Under the pieces are notes generated by a model that searched no databases, was not told the origin of the DNA, and saw nothing but the letters and a program-made list of their open reading frames with translations. Below, in pieces: positions 26,737 to 35,484 of a stretch of DNA of 64,000 bases. Location of the stretch: contig JAYRTJ010000002.1 of NCBI GenBank assembly GCA_041919675.1, forward strand, positions 1 through 64,000, written 5' to 3'. This DNA comes from SHVO01 sp041919675 (GTDB taxonomy: Bacteria > Pseudomonadota > Alphaproteobacteria > Rhodospirillales > Rhodospirillaceae). Positions within the stretch are counted from its first letter, which is position 1, and each line of letters opens with the position of its first letter. The translations under genes were made by a program, and so were the position numbers.

Positions 26737-27531
26737 TTAAATCAGGGCCTCCACGGCGCGGCGGGCCATGACGCCGACGAGATGCGCCCGGTAGGCCGCG
26801 GTGGCGTGAAGATCGCTGTTCAAATCTTCCTCGGAGACGACGATCCCGGCAAGCGCCCCGGGCGTGAAAGATTTGGATAGGACCGTTTCCATTTCTGTCT
26901 GACGGAAGGCGTTGGGGCCCGCACCCGTGACCGCGACGCGGACACCGGAGGCGGTTTCCGCCACGCAAACCCCGGCGACGGCATAACGCGAGGCGGGATT
27001 GCGGAACTTCATGTAGGCCGCGCGCTTCGGGACCGGGAAGGATACTTTGACGATCATCTCGCCGGGTTCGAGCGCGGTTTCAAACAGGCCGGTGAAAAAA
27101 TCGTCGGCGGCGACGGCGCGCGTGGGCGTATGGATCATGGCGCCGAGGGCCAGCACCGCGGCGGGATAATCCGCCGCCGGATCGCTGTTCGCGAGAGATC
27201 CGCCCAAGGTCCCGAGATGACGCACCTGCGGATCGCCCACCTCGCCCGCCAAATGCGCGAGTGCGGGAATCAGACGGCGGACGTCGGCGGATGCGGCGAC
27301 TTCGCCGTGGCGGGTCATGGCGCCTATGACGACGGCGTCTTTCTCAACGGCGATGCCCCGCAGTTCCGCAAGGTGAGACAGATCGATCACGTCGGATGGC
27401 CGGCGCAGACGCTGCTTCAAGGTGGGGATGAGGGTCTGCCCGCCGGCGAGATACACGGCATCCTCCGCGCCGGAGAAAATCTCGGATGCTTCGGACAGCG
27501 TTTTGGGGCGGTGGTAATTGAAATTGTGCAT
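26737..27531 (-). CDS. CoxM-like FAD-binding subunit of a molybdenum hydroxylase
   Basis: 264 residues, the medium subunit of the xanthine oxidase/CO dehydrogenase family. FAD-binding motifs AGGQTL near 30 and TLGGSLANSDPAADYP near 108-123 are present. It passes electrons from the molybdenum subunit through 2Fe-2S clusters to FAD. Its start overlaps the stop of the CoxS-like gene by ATGA-type coupling. The large, molybdopterin-bearing CoxL subunit is not in this operon or elsewhere in the window, so the enzyme is either completed by a distant gene or is a remnant. Confidence 0.9.
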   Translation of the reverse strand: MHNFNYHRPKTLSEASEIFSGAEDAVYLAGGQTLIPTLKQRLRRPSDVIDLSHLAELRGIAVEKDAVVIGAMTRHGEVAASADVRRLIPALAHLAGEVGDPQVRHLGTLGGSLANSDPAADYPAAVLALGAMIHTPTRAVAADDFFTGLFETALEPGEMIVKVSFPVPKRAAYMKFRNPASRYAVAGVCVAETASGVRVAVTGAGPNAFRQTEMETVLSKSFTPGALAGIVVSEEDLNSDLHATAAYRAHLVGVMARRAVEALI

Positions 27532-27998
27532 CAGGCCATCGCCTTCGCGCCCGCGAGGATCGCCGCGACGATGGGTTGATAGCCGGTGCAGCGGCAGAAG
27601 TTTCCTTCGAGCTCCTTGCGCACGACATCGTCCGTCAGCGGCTCACCCTTGTGACGTTCGGCGATGGCCAGCGCGGTCATGATCATGCCCGGCGTGCAGA
27701 AACCGCACTGAAGGGCATGGTGTTCGCGGAAAGCCGCTTGCATCGGATGCAGGACGCCGTCCTTGGCGACACCTTCAATCGTCGTGATGGCTTGCCCGTC
27801 CGCTTGCACGGCGAGCATGGAGCAGGCTTTCACCGGCTTGCCGGCGGCATGCACGGTGCAGGTCCCGCACTGGCTGGTATCACAGCCCACATGCGTGCCG
27901 GTGAGACCGAGCTGTTCGCGCAGCACATCGACCAGCAGGCTGCGCGGTTCGACGTCGAGGCTGTGCGCGGTTCCATTGACGATGAGCAAGATTTTCAC
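27531..27998 (-). CDS. CoxS-like 2Fe-2S subunit of a molybdenum hydroxylase
   Basis: 155 residues with both 2Fe-2S sites complete: Cys39, 44, 47 and 59 (plant-type ferredoxin cluster) and Cys98, 101, 135 and 137 (CGFC and CRC, the alpha-helical cluster). It is the small subunit of a xanthine dehydrogenase/CO dehydrogenase-type enzyme in the cytoplasm. All cluster ligands are retained, which argues against a decayed gene. It lies between the CoxG-like gene (134 bp upstream, across palindromic repeats) and CoxM. Confidence 0.93.
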   Translation of the reverse strand: MKILLIVNGTAHSLDVEPRSLLVDVLREQLGLTGTHVGCDTSQCGTCTVHAAGKPVKACSMLAVQADGQAITTIEGVAKDGVLHPMQAAFREHHALQCGFCTPGMIMTALAIAERHKGEPLTDDVVRKELEGNFCRCTGYQPIVAAILAGAKAMA

Positions 27999-28014
27999 GA
28001 GGTCACCCTACACG

Positions 28015-28122
28015 ATGCGTCACCCCGGGCGTATGCCCGGGGCCGGGGGTTTTGAAGCGCAGTCCATGCCGCCGCTTTCGCGTTCTTTGCACACATCGAA
28101 CCTCGCGGCCCCGGGATGACCA
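28015..28122. repeat. pair of CCCGGG-type palindromic repeats between coxG- and coxS-like genes
   Basis: CACCCCGGGC-GTAT-GCCCGGGG at 28021-28042 and GGCCCCGGGATGACC at 28108-28122. Same family as the stem-loops at 38446, 44076, 44167 and 62876. Confidence 0.55.
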
Positions 28123-28132
28123 TAAAAACTTT

Positions 28133-28582
28133 TCATACCGCGCGCGCGGCGGCGACGGCGCCGAGGCGTGCGAAAAATTCGTCGGCGAGCTTTTTGGCCG
28201 CCGCGGTGATGAGCCGCCCGCCGACCTGGGCGATCTTCCCGCCGACGGCGGCGTCGACGGTATAGATGAGACGTGTGCCTTCCGCTTCTTCCTCGAGCCG
28301 CACCTTGGCGCCGCCCTTGGCAAAACCGGCCGCGCCGCCCTTGCCTTCGCCGCGAATGGTGTAGGCCTTCGGCGGATCGAGATCGGACAGCGTGATCGCG
28401 CCTTTGAACGAGGCTTTCACCGGGCCGATCTTGGCGGTCACGACGGCGTCGATCTCGGTGGGCGAGGTCCATGCGATGGACTCGCAGCCGGGGATGGCTT
28501 CTTTCAGCACCGCGAGATCGTTGAGGGCATCCCACACCGCCTGGCGAGGCGCGGGAATGAGACAATCGCCGGTCATATCCAT
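28133..28582 (-). CDS. CoxG-like SRPBCC protein
   Basis: 149 residues: MTGDCLIPAPRQAVWDALNDL, AIPGCESI, and a C-terminal AAVGGKIAQVGGRLI match the carbon monoxide dehydrogenase subunit G family. In Oligotropha CoxG is thought to help bind the CO dehydrogenase to the membrane; the SRPBCC fold also binds hydrophobic ligands. It is the first gene of the coxG-S-M-like group. The 134-bp gap to CoxS contains palindromic repeats, so coupling is less tight than between S and M. Confidence 0.88.
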   Translation of the reverse strand: MDMTGDCLIPAPRQAVWDALNDLAVLKEAIPGCESIAWTSPTEIDAVVTAKIGPVKASFKGAITLSDLDPPKAYTIRGEGKGGAAGFAKGGAKVRLEEEAEGTRLIYTVDAAVGGKIAQVGGRLITAAAKKLADEFFARLGAVAAARAV

Positions 28583-28615
28583 CGTACGTAAACCTCTTAC
28601 AGGTCCGCACGCACG

Positions 28616-29908
28616 CTATGCGTCGGCTCTGCCTTTGCGGATCGCGGTCCGCCCGAACTTGGCGCGCACCGTATCCATGGCCTTCTCGACCTCGGCGCGG
28701 CGCGTGCCGGATTTACCGGCCGGGCGATCGGCGCGCGAGAACAAATCCTGCGGGTCCGCGCCGGTCGGCGCGGACAATTGATCGACACCGACGCCGATAA
28801 GGCGGAACAGCGGACCGGTGGCTTCTTTCAATAGCATAGCTTCGGCTTCGCGGAAGATCGTCTCGGCCAATTGCGTGGGCGCGGACAGCTTGTGGTTGCG
28901 CGTGACCGTCTTGAAGCGCGAGGTCTTCAGTTTCAGCACCACCGTACGCCCGGCGATGTTCTTGGCTTTCAAACGCTCCGACACGCGTTCGGTGAGGGCC
29001 CATAAAATGCGGCGCAGCTTGGCCGGATCGCGGATGTCCTCGTTGAAGGTTGTTTCCGCCGACACGCTCTTGGCTTCGCGGTCCGTATTCACATGACGTT
29101 CATCGATGCCTTGCGCCAGCCGGGCGATATAGGCGCCGGTCTCGCCGTAGAGCAGCGCCATTTCCTCGTGCGAGCGGCGCTGGATATCGCCGACCGTGAA
29201 CAGGCCGCCGACCTTGAGGCGGTCGCCCAGCGCCGGCCCGACACCGGGCAAGCGCGTGATCGGCAGATCGTGCAGCACCGAGACCGCGTCGCCGCGCCCG
29301 ATGACGGCGAACCCGCGCGGCTTGTCGAGATCGGAGGCAAGCTTGGCGAGAAACTTGTTGTAGCTGAGACCGATGGAGACGGTGATGCGGATCTCGCGTT
29401 CGATCTCGCGGGCGATATGCGCGAGCGAGGCGGCGGCCGAGCGGTTGAACAGCTTCACCGTGCCCGTGAGATCGAGAAAGGCTTCATCGAGCGAGAGCGC
29501 TTCGATCATCGGCGTGGCGGTCTCGAAAACCTTGTGCACCTGGCGGCTGACGTCCTTGTACTTGGCCATGTTCGGTTTGACGACCACGGCGTGCGGGCAA
29601 AGCTGCAGCGCCTTGAACATGGGCATGGCCGAACGCGGGCCGAACTTGCGGGCGATATAACAGGCGGTTGAGACCACGCCCCGCTTCTCGCCTCCCACCA
29701 GGACCGGCTTGTCGGCGAGGCTCGGGTCGTCGCGTTTTTCGATGCTGGCGTAGAAGGCGTCGCAGTCGATGTGCGCGATGGAAAGGCGGCCCAATTCCGG
29801 GTGGCGGATCACGCGCTCCGAGCCGCAGCGCACGCATGTGGGCGCGTCCGATTCGTATTCGGCGAGGCAGTCGCGGCAGAGGGCGGCGATACGGTCCAAG
29901 GCGGGCAT
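28616..29908 (-). CDS. dinB: DNA polymerase IV with N-terminal zinc-ribbon-like extension
   Basis: 430 residues, longer than the about 350 of E. coli DinB. Residues 11-28 hold Cys11, Cys14, Cys25 and Cys28 (CX2C-X10-CX2C), likely a zinc site. The catalytic part follows: IDCDAFYASIEK near 47-58, YIARKFGPRSAMP, SLDEAFLDLTG with the second acidic pair, GLSYNKFLAKLASD, and PGVGPALGDRL of the thumb. The C-terminal little-finger domain is intact. It is a Y-family translesion polymerase, usually damage-induced. I see no clear LexA site upstream. It is divergent from the ABC exporter gene with 74 bp between. Confidence 0.93.
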   Translation of the reverse strand: MPALDRIAALCRDCLAEYESDAPTCVRCGSERVIRHPELGRLSIAHIDCDAFYASIEKRDDPSLADKPVLVGGEKRGVVSTACYIARKFGPRSAMPMFKALQLCPHAVVVKPNMAKYKDVSRQVHKVFETATPMIEALSLDEAFLDLTGTVKLFNRSAAASLAHIAREIEREIRITVSIGLSYNKFLAKLASDLDKPRGFAVIGRGDAVSVLHDLPITRLPGVGPALGDRLKVGGLFTVGDIQRRSHEEMALLYGETGAYIARLAQGIDERHVNTDREAKSVSAETTFNEDIRDPAKLRRILWALTERVSERLKAKNIAGRTVVLKLKTSRFKTVTRNHKLSAPTQLAETIFREAEAMLLKEATGPLFRLIGVGVDQLSAPTGADPQDLFSRADRPAGKSGTRRAEVEKAMDTVRAKFGRTAIRKGRADA

Positions 29909-29982
29909 AGGCTCACAATGCTGCGCGTTGACTTAGGAGAAAGAAAGCCCCAAGTGAAGGGCTCTCAGCACAGGATTTCCCT

Positions 29983-31791
29983 ATGAGCGAACGGTCTTCC
30001 GGCCCCTCCCGCTGGAACATGCCCGACCGGCCCCGGAGCAAGAATTACGCCCACCTGCGGCGGACCTATGAATTCATGCGTCCGTACAAGAGCCGGCTGG
30101 TCATTTTCTGCATCGCTCTGGCCATCACCTCCGCCGCGACTTTAAGCATCGGCCTGGGCTTGAAGTTCGTCATCGACCGCGGACTGTCGGCCGGGAGCCG
30201 CGAGATGCTCGACCAGGGCCTCTTGGCGCTGATCGGGATCATCGTCGTGATCGCCGCCGGCACCTTCACGCGCTTCTATTACATCTCGTGGATCGGCGAG
30301 CGGGTGGTGGCGGATATCCGCGCCGCCGTGTTCAACCATATCCTCCGGCTGTCGCCGGGTTTTTTCGAAACCACCAAGACCGGCGAAATCCTTTCGCGCC
30401 TGACGACCGACACCTCCCTCCTGCAACAAGTGGTGGGTTCGTCTCTGTCCATCGCCCTGCGCAACGCGGTGGCGCTGATCGGCGGCGTGACCATGCTGGT
30501 CGTCACCAACGCGAAACTCACCGGGCTCGTGGCCTTGGTGCTGCCGGCGGTGATCGTGCCGATCATCTGGTACGGCCGCAAAGTGCGCAAACTCTCGCGC
30601 GAGAGCCAGGACCGCGTGGCCGATGTGGGCTCCTACGCCGAAGAGAACCTCAACGCCATCCGCACCGTGCAGGCCTTCGTGCATGAGGAGCGCGACCGCG
30701 CGTTCTTCGCGCGCAATGTGGAAAGCGCCTTCCGCACGGCCATGGGCCGCATCAAGGCGCGCGCCATGCTGGGCGCCATCGTCATTCTGCTGGTGTTCGC
30801 CGCCATCGCCATCGTGGTGTGGGCGGGCGGGCACGGCGTCATCGCCGGCACCGTGACGCCCGGCGATCTGACCGCCTTTATCTTCTACTCGGTGACCGTG
30901 GCCGCTTCCACCGGCGCCATGACCGAGGTGATCGGCGATTTGCAGCGCGCCGCCGGAGCGACCGAACGCCTGATCGAATTGCTGGAAACGGAGCCGGAAA
31001 TCACCGCGCCCGCGCACCCCAAAGCGCTGCCCCTGCCCGCGCGCGGCGCCGTCGATTTCGAGAACGTGACTTTCCACTATCCGTCGCGTCCGCAGACGGC
31101 GGCCTTGAAAGGTCTCACGCTGAATGTGGCCCCGGGCGAACATGTCGCCCTCGTCGGCCCGTCGGGCGCGGGCAAGACCACGGTGTTCCAGCTGCTGCTG
31201 CGTTTCTATGACCCGCAGGCGGGTATCGTGCGCGTCGACGGGATCGACTTGAAGGAAGCCGACCCGCAGGTTGTGCGTTCGCGCATCGGCATGGTCGCCC
31301 AGGACCCGGTGATCTTCGCCGCCGATGCCATGGAAAATATTCGCTACGGCCGTCCCGGCGCCACCGACGAAGAGGTGCATGCGGCGGCCGAAGCCGCGGC
31401 GGCGATGGAGTTCATCAGGAAGCTGCCCGACGGGATGAAGAGCTTCCTGGGCGAGCGCGGCGTGCGCCTGTCCGGCGGCCAGAAGCAGCGCATCGCCATC
31501 GCCCGCGCCATTCTGCGCGATCCCGCGCTGCTTCTGCTGGACGAGGCCACCAGCGCCTTGGACGCGGAGAACGAACGCCTGGTGCAGACGGCGCTGGAAC
31601 GCCTGATGGTGGGACGCACCACCATGGTGATCGCGCATCGACTGGCCACGGTCGTGAACGCGGACCGCATCGCCGTCATCGACGACGGCCGCCTGGTCGC
31701 CACGGGCCGTCACGAACAACTGATCGCCGGCAATGAACTCTATGCCCGTGTGGCGGCATTGCAGTTCACCGCCGACGTCAACCCGCCCTGA
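29983..31791 (+). CDS. ABC exporter, fused membrane and ATPase domains (MsbA-like)
   Basis: 602 residues: about six membrane helices in residues 40-320, then a nucleotide-binding domain with GPSGAGKTT, LSGGQKQRIAIARA and LLLLDEATSALD, plus the H-loop His in IAHRLATV. This half-transporter layout dimerises to export lipids, peptides or drugs. Resemblance to MsbA and BmrA-type exporters is general, and the substrate is unknown. A pair of stem-loops follows the stop at 31820-31870. Confidence 0.93.
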   Translation: MSERSSGPSRWNMPDRPRSKNYAHLRRTYEFMRPYKSRLVIFCIALAITSAATLSIGLGLKFVIDRGLSAGSREMLDQGLLALIGIIVVIAAGTFTRFYYISWIGERVVADIRAAVFNHILRLSPGFFETTKTGEILSRLTTDTSLLQQVVGSSLSIALRNAVALIGGVTMLVVTNAKLTGLVALVLPAVIVPIIWYGRKVRKLSRESQDRVADVGSYAEENLNAIRTVQAFVHEERDRAFFARNVESAFRTAMGRIKARAMLGAIVILLVFAAIAIVVWAGGHGVIAGTVTPGDLTAFIFYSVTVAASTGAMTEVIGDLQRAAGATERLIELLETEPEITAPAHPKALPLPARGAVDFENVTFHYPSRPQTAALKGLTLNVAPGEHVALVGPSGAGKTTVFQLLLRFYDPQAGIVRVDGIDLKEADPQVVRSRIGMVAQDPVIFAADAMENIRYGRPGATDEEVHAAAEAAAAMEFIRKLPDGMKSFLGERGVRLSGGQKQRIAIARAILRDPALLLLDEATSALDAENERLVQTALERLMVGRTTMVIAHRLATVVNADRIAVIDDGRLVATGRHEQLIAGNELYARVAALQFTADVNPP

Positions 31792-31819
31792 AGCCTGAAA
31801 GTCATTATCTTATTGACTC

Positions 31820-31870
31820 ACGTACCTGTAAGAGGTACGTTCGTGGTTCGATTTCGAATGCCGAACCACG
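31820..31870 (+). terminator. two tandem stem-loops after the ABC exporter gene
   Basis: Stem 1: ACGTACCT (31820-31827) with AGGTACGT (31833-31840). Stem 2: CGTGGTTCG (31842-31850) with CGAACCACG (31862-31870). Both are perfect. No T-run follows, so they may protect the 3' end or terminate in another way. Confidence 0.5.
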
Positions 31871-31943
31871 CTCTTTGACATTGTGAATCCCTTTCGATGG
31901 CCTGTGCGGCGTTCCGCGCAACAATATTTGCTTCTTTGCCACA

Positions 31944-32088
31944 ATGTCGCGCGATGTCGCGTGAATGTCGCGCGTAAGATCGTCCCGCAACACATTCTTC
32001 TATAATGATTTTTCCCGGTTTGGCGCGCTGTCGCGCATGTCGCGCACTTTTCCGGTGACATTTTTCCGGTGACCTTTTTCCGGTGACA
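31944..32088. repeat. two short tandem-repeat arrays between convergent genes
   Basis: ATGTCGCGCG-type units occur three times at 31944-31974 and twice more at 32028-32045. Three 14-bp units CTTTTCCGGTGACA follow at 32047-32060, 32061-32074 and 32075-32088. The rest of the 330-bp gap shows no gene. Confidence 0.8.
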
Positions 32089-32125
32089 TGGCGTGAACGG
32101 GAGATCCCGCGCCGCGCCGCGGCGG

Positions 32126-32551
32126 TCAGTCCCAATCCCCAGCGCCGACGCGCCGCGAGCTTTTCACGCCGCTGCGCTTGCGCTTGCCTTCAAGGCGCTG
32201 CTTCTTCTGGCCTTTGCTGACCTTGGTCGCGACGCGGCGCTTGGGGACGTGGGTCGCCTTGACGATCATCTCCACCAGCCGGTCGATGGCGTCCTTGCGG
32301 TTCATCTCCTGGGTGCGGTGGCGGTTGGCGGTGATGACGATGACGCCGTCCGTGGTCGCGCGTTTTCCCGCCAGCGCCATCAGCCGGATCGCGACATCGT
32401 TGGGCAGCGAGGGTGAGCGGCGCGCATCGAAGCGCAGCTGGACGGCGGTCGCGACCTTGTTGACGTTCTGGCCGCCGGGCCCGCTGGAGCGGATGAAGGA
32501 AAGCTCGACTTCGCTGTCGTCGAGGCTAAGGGTCGGCGTGACGGGGATCAT
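32126..32551 (-). CDS. arfB: ArfB-type peptidyl-tRNA hydrolase (ribosome rescue)
   Basis: 141 residues, the size of ArfB/YaeJ. SGPGGQNVNKVAT carries the GGQ motif that hydrolyses peptidyl-tRNA. The C-terminal Lys/Arg-rich tail (KGQKKQRLEGKRKRSG) fits the basic extension that enters the empty mRNA channel of stalled ribosomes. There is no codon-recognition domain, which separates it from RF1 and RF2. It lies 5 bases after the protease gene on the same strand. Confidence 0.92.
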   Translation of the reverse strand: MIPVTPTLSLDDSEVELSFIRSSGPGGQNVNKVATAVQLRFDARRSPSLPNDVAIRLMALAGKRATTDGVIVITANRHRTQEMNRKDAIDRLVEMIVKATHVPKRRVATKVSKGQKKQRLEGKRKRSGVKSSRRVGAGDWD

Positions 32552-32556
32552 GGGCT

Positions 32557-34938
32557 TTAGAACGGCAGCAGGGTGTAAGGGTTGCCGATCTCCTGCTGGA
32601 ATAATTGATCGAACGGCGTGTTCACCATGAACGGGTTCTGCGGCTCCGCGGGCGGCGCGAACAGGTCCGGCGGCGGCAAGGTGAGAATCGCAACGAAGCT
32701 GTCGTCCACGAAGACCGTCGTGGCGCGCGCGAGCTGCAAGGGCGGCTCATCGAGCATGATCGCGGGCGGCGCCGTGATCGCGGCGAGATCGTCTTCGGTT
32801 AAGCTGCCCGTTGTGGAGGCGCTTCCGGCCGTCACCGACAGGGTATAGCCGCCGACACCGCTACTGTAGGCGAGCGTATCTATAATGTAGGTGCCGGTCG
32901 CCGACGGGGTGTAGGTGAGAACCGCCGAGGCCCCAAGGCCGCTGTTTGTGGCCGTGGCGAGCTGAAAGGCACTGGCATCGCGGATGTAGAATTGCGATTC
33001 CGTCCAACGCAGGGCGCTTCCGGTCGCGGTTCCGGAAAGCCGGATGGTGTAGGTGGTGTTGGCCGTCAGCGTCGTGCGGAACCAATCGCGGTCGCCGGCG
33101 GTTTCGACAAGGCCTTCGACCGAACTTCCGACCGCGACAGTCCCCGTGGTTCCCGTGTTGGCGGCGTAGTCGTCGGGGTTCGCGGTGGCCGCGACGGTGT
33201 AGGTGCCCGTGGCCGTCGGCGAATTGGAGCGCACCGCGAGGTAATAAGTGCCCGATGCGGCGGCCTGGAACATGATGCGCGAGTCCGCGCCGGTCCCGCT
33301 GTCGTTGTCCGCGACGAGGACGGTCCCACTGGAATTCAGCAATTGCAGCGCCGGGTCGGCGAGAGTGCCGCCGCTTGAGGCGCTGCCGCGCGCGTCGAAC
33401 CGGTAAAGCGTGCCGGCGGTCAGCGACACGCGGATCCAATCGACGTCGGCCGCGGTCCCGACGGTGCTCGCAAGCGTTCCGCCGACAGTCACGGCCCCCG
33501 TGGTCGCGGCGCTGGCGGCGTAATCCTCCGATGACGGACTGGCTGTGACGCTGAGGGTGTAGGTTCCCGTGCCGGTGCCCGGCGTGGACGCTTCGATGTA
33601 GTGAATGCCGGTGTAAGCCGCGGTGTACGTGAGCTGCGCGTCGAGGCCCGTGCCGGAATCGTCATCGGACGCATAACTCACGCCGCTGGGGGAGCGCACG
33701 CGCACCAAGGGATCCGCGAGGGTGCCGCCGCCGGTGGCCGCGCCGCGCAGGTCGATGCGGTAGGACTGGCCGGCCGTCAGCGTGACCGCGAACCAGTCGG
33801 CATCGGTGCTGGTCTCAAGCCGCCCGGTGGCGGAGCCGCCCACCGTGACCGCGCCGGTCGTATTGCTGTTGGCCGAATAGTCGTCCGCGGTCGACGTGGT
33901 GCCGACGGCGATGGTGTAGGTGCCCTGCTCGCCGTCAAAACCCTTGGCCGCGATGTAGTAGGTGCCCGTGGCGGTGGCGGTATAAAGGATCTGCGAGTCC
34001 GTACCGGCGCCGCTGTCGTCGTCCGCCACGAGTTCCGTGCGGGTGGGGCTGAGCAGGCGCATGTAAGGATCGAGCAGCGTGCCGCCGCTGGAATCGTAAC
34101 CGCGCATATCGATGCGGTAGGTCACGCCCGCCGTGAGATTCACGCGGATCCAATCTTCGTCGACATTCGTGTCGATGCGCCCGGTAAACGTACCGCCGAC
34201 GGCGACGCTGGCCGTTGTCGTGGCGTCGGCCGGATAGTCGTCGATGGTCGGGATCGTCGTGGGCGAACCGTAGAGCGCGCGAATGGCGGAAATCTCGTCG
34301 CTGGTGAGATCCGTGACGCTGGAGTTCTGCGACGAATTCATCACGGTCGGCATGTCGTTCTCGTGATCGAGACCGAGCGCATGGCCGACTTCGTGCAGGA
34401 CAAGCGTGTAGAAGTCGACCGTGCCCGAGGCGGGGTTCGAGCCGACGATCTGAACCGTTCCGTCGATCAGCCGGTAGCGGCGGCCGAGATCGAAGGAGAT
34501 GTAGGAATTGCGGATGACGCTGCCGCTGTACCACGTATTGGCGAGGCCGATGGTGCCCGAGCTTTGCGCCTGCAGCTCGTCAAACACGAGCGTGATGTTG
34601 GCGGTCGCGGGCGAAGCGGTCTCGACAAAAGTGAAATTGCCGACCTCGTCCCAGCGCGCGAAGGCCTGGCGGATCGACGGCAGAAAAACCGCGGAAATCG
34701 CGGCGACGGCGCTGGTGTATTCGGCATCCGTGGGCACGCCTTGTCCGGCGGCGACCACCGCCCAGGTGATCGTTCCGCCCGCCGTGCCGCGCGTGCCGTT
34801 GCCCCACTTGTAGTCTTCGAGCACATAGGACGGGCGCTCGAACTGCGGGAACCCGGCGATGGGCGCGGTCAACGGCAGACTTACGGCGTTGACGTCGTCG
34901 CCGAAGTTCTCCAGAACGCCGCTCCGGCCGTCAGGCAT
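32557..34938 (-). CDS. matrixin-like zinc protease with four PPC repeats
   Basis: 793 residues from an ATG preceded by GGGGG. Residues 1-230 are an M10-like metalloprotease: HEVGHALGLDH at 182-192 (three His zinc ligands) and Met-turn PTVMN at about 197-201. Four repeats of about 115 residues follow (232-345, 351-466, 470-586, 588-704), each with a D-D-Y start, DW near the middle and TGTYY or TGTYI, matching pre-peptidase C-terminal domains. No Sec signal is seen, so export by a type I system through a C-terminal signal is possible. The tail ends in hydrophobic LLPF. Expected extracellular. Confidence 0.85.
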   Translation of the reverse strand: MPDGRSGVLENFGDDVNAVSLPLTAPIAGFPQFERPSYVLEDYKWGNGTRGTAGGTITWAVVAAGQGVPTDAEYTSAVAAISAVFLPSIRQAFARWDEVGNFTFVETASPATANITLVFDELQAQSSGTIGLANTWYSGSVIRNSYISFDLGRRYRLIDGTVQIVGSNPASGTVDFYTLVLHEVGHALGLDHENDMPTVMNSSQNSSVTDLTSDEISAIRALYGSPTTIPTIDDYPADATTTASVAVGGTFTGRIDTNVDEDWIRVNLTAGVTYRIDMRGYDSSGGTLLDPYMRLLSPTRTELVADDDSGAGTDSQILYTATATGTYYIAAKGFDGEQGTYTIAVGTTSTADDYSANSNTTGAVTVGGSATGRLETSTDADWFAVTLTAGQSYRIDLRGAATGGGTLADPLVRVRSPSGVSYASDDDSGTGLDAQLTYTAAYTGIHYIEASTPGTGTGTYTLSVTASPSSEDYAASAATTGAVTVGGTLASTVGTAADVDWIRVSLTAGTLYRFDARGSASSGGTLADPALQLLNSSGTVLVADNDSGTGADSRIMFQAAASGTYYLAVRSNSPTATGTYTVAATANPDDYAANTGTTGTVAVGSSVEGLVETAGDRDWFRTTLTANTTYTIRLSGTATGSALRWTESQFYIRDASAFQLATATNSGLGASAVLTYTPSATGTYIIDTLAYSSGVGGYTLSVTAGSASTTGSLTEDDLAAITAPPAIMLDEPPLQLARATTVFVDDSFVAILTLPPPDLFAPPAEPQNPFMVNTPFDQLFQQEIGNPYTLLPF

Positions 34939-35021
34939 GTCGCCCCCACGTACAAACCCGCCCTACGTGTACTATAACCGCATCTTGCGAAAAACGTAGC
35001 CTCGATGAACTCAACACCCGC

Positions 35022-35468
35022 ATGAGCGACGCCTCTTCCGCCACCATGATCGTCCCCGAGATGAGCTTCGACGCGCTCACCGAGAACTTTGCCTTATTTG
35101 ACGACTGGGAAGACCGCTACCGCTACCTGATCGACCTGGGGCGCAAGCTGCCGCCTTTCCCCGACGCCTTGAAGACCGAGGCCAACAAAGTGCGCGGCTG
35201 CATGAGCCAGGTATGGATGGTGCCGGGACATCCGGCGGACGACAAAAGCCGATTCGCCTTCGCCGCCGACAGCGACGCGCATATCGTCAAAGGCCTGATC
35301 GCGGTGCTCGGCGTCCTGTTCTCGGGAAAGACGCCCGCGGAGATCGGCGCCGTCGATACGGAGGCGGCCTTTCAAGGCCTTGGCCTCGATCAGCACCTCA
35401 GTCCCAGCCGCCGCAACGGGCTGGTGTCGATGGTGGAGAAGATCAAGGCTTACGCGCAAAAAGCGTGA
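35022..35468 (+). CDS. sufE: SufE-family sulfur acceptor protein
   Basis: 148 residues, typical SufE: LFDDWEDRYRYLIDLGRKLPPFP, then VRGCMSQVWM with the sulfur-accepting Cys, and a C-terminal GLDQHLSPSRRNGL. SufE takes persulfide from the cysteine desulfurase SufS and stimulates it during Fe-S assembly under stress. The other suf genes are not in the window, so it stands alone. It is divergent from the protease gene and convergent with the EAL protein. Confidence 0.93.
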   Translation: MSDASSATMIVPEMSFDALTENFALFDDWEDRYRYLIDLGRKLPPFPDALKTEANKVRGCMSQVWMVPGHPADDKSRFAFAADSDAHIVKGLIAVLGVLFSGKTPAEIGAVDTEAAFQGLGLDQHLSPSRRNGLVSMVEKIKAYAQKA

Positions 35469-35484
35469 AAATCCCGAGACCGCG

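Noticed and set aside
30142..31719. Minus-strand frame opposite the ABC exporter
   Set aside because: Shadow frame; His/Gln/Asp-rich and no family match.
31805..32135. Minus-strand frames in the repeat-filled gap
   Set aside because: Composed of the repeats themselves; no coding signal.
33601..34977. + strand frame opposite the protease gene
   Set aside because: Shadow frame; the repeat structure is only in the minus frame.
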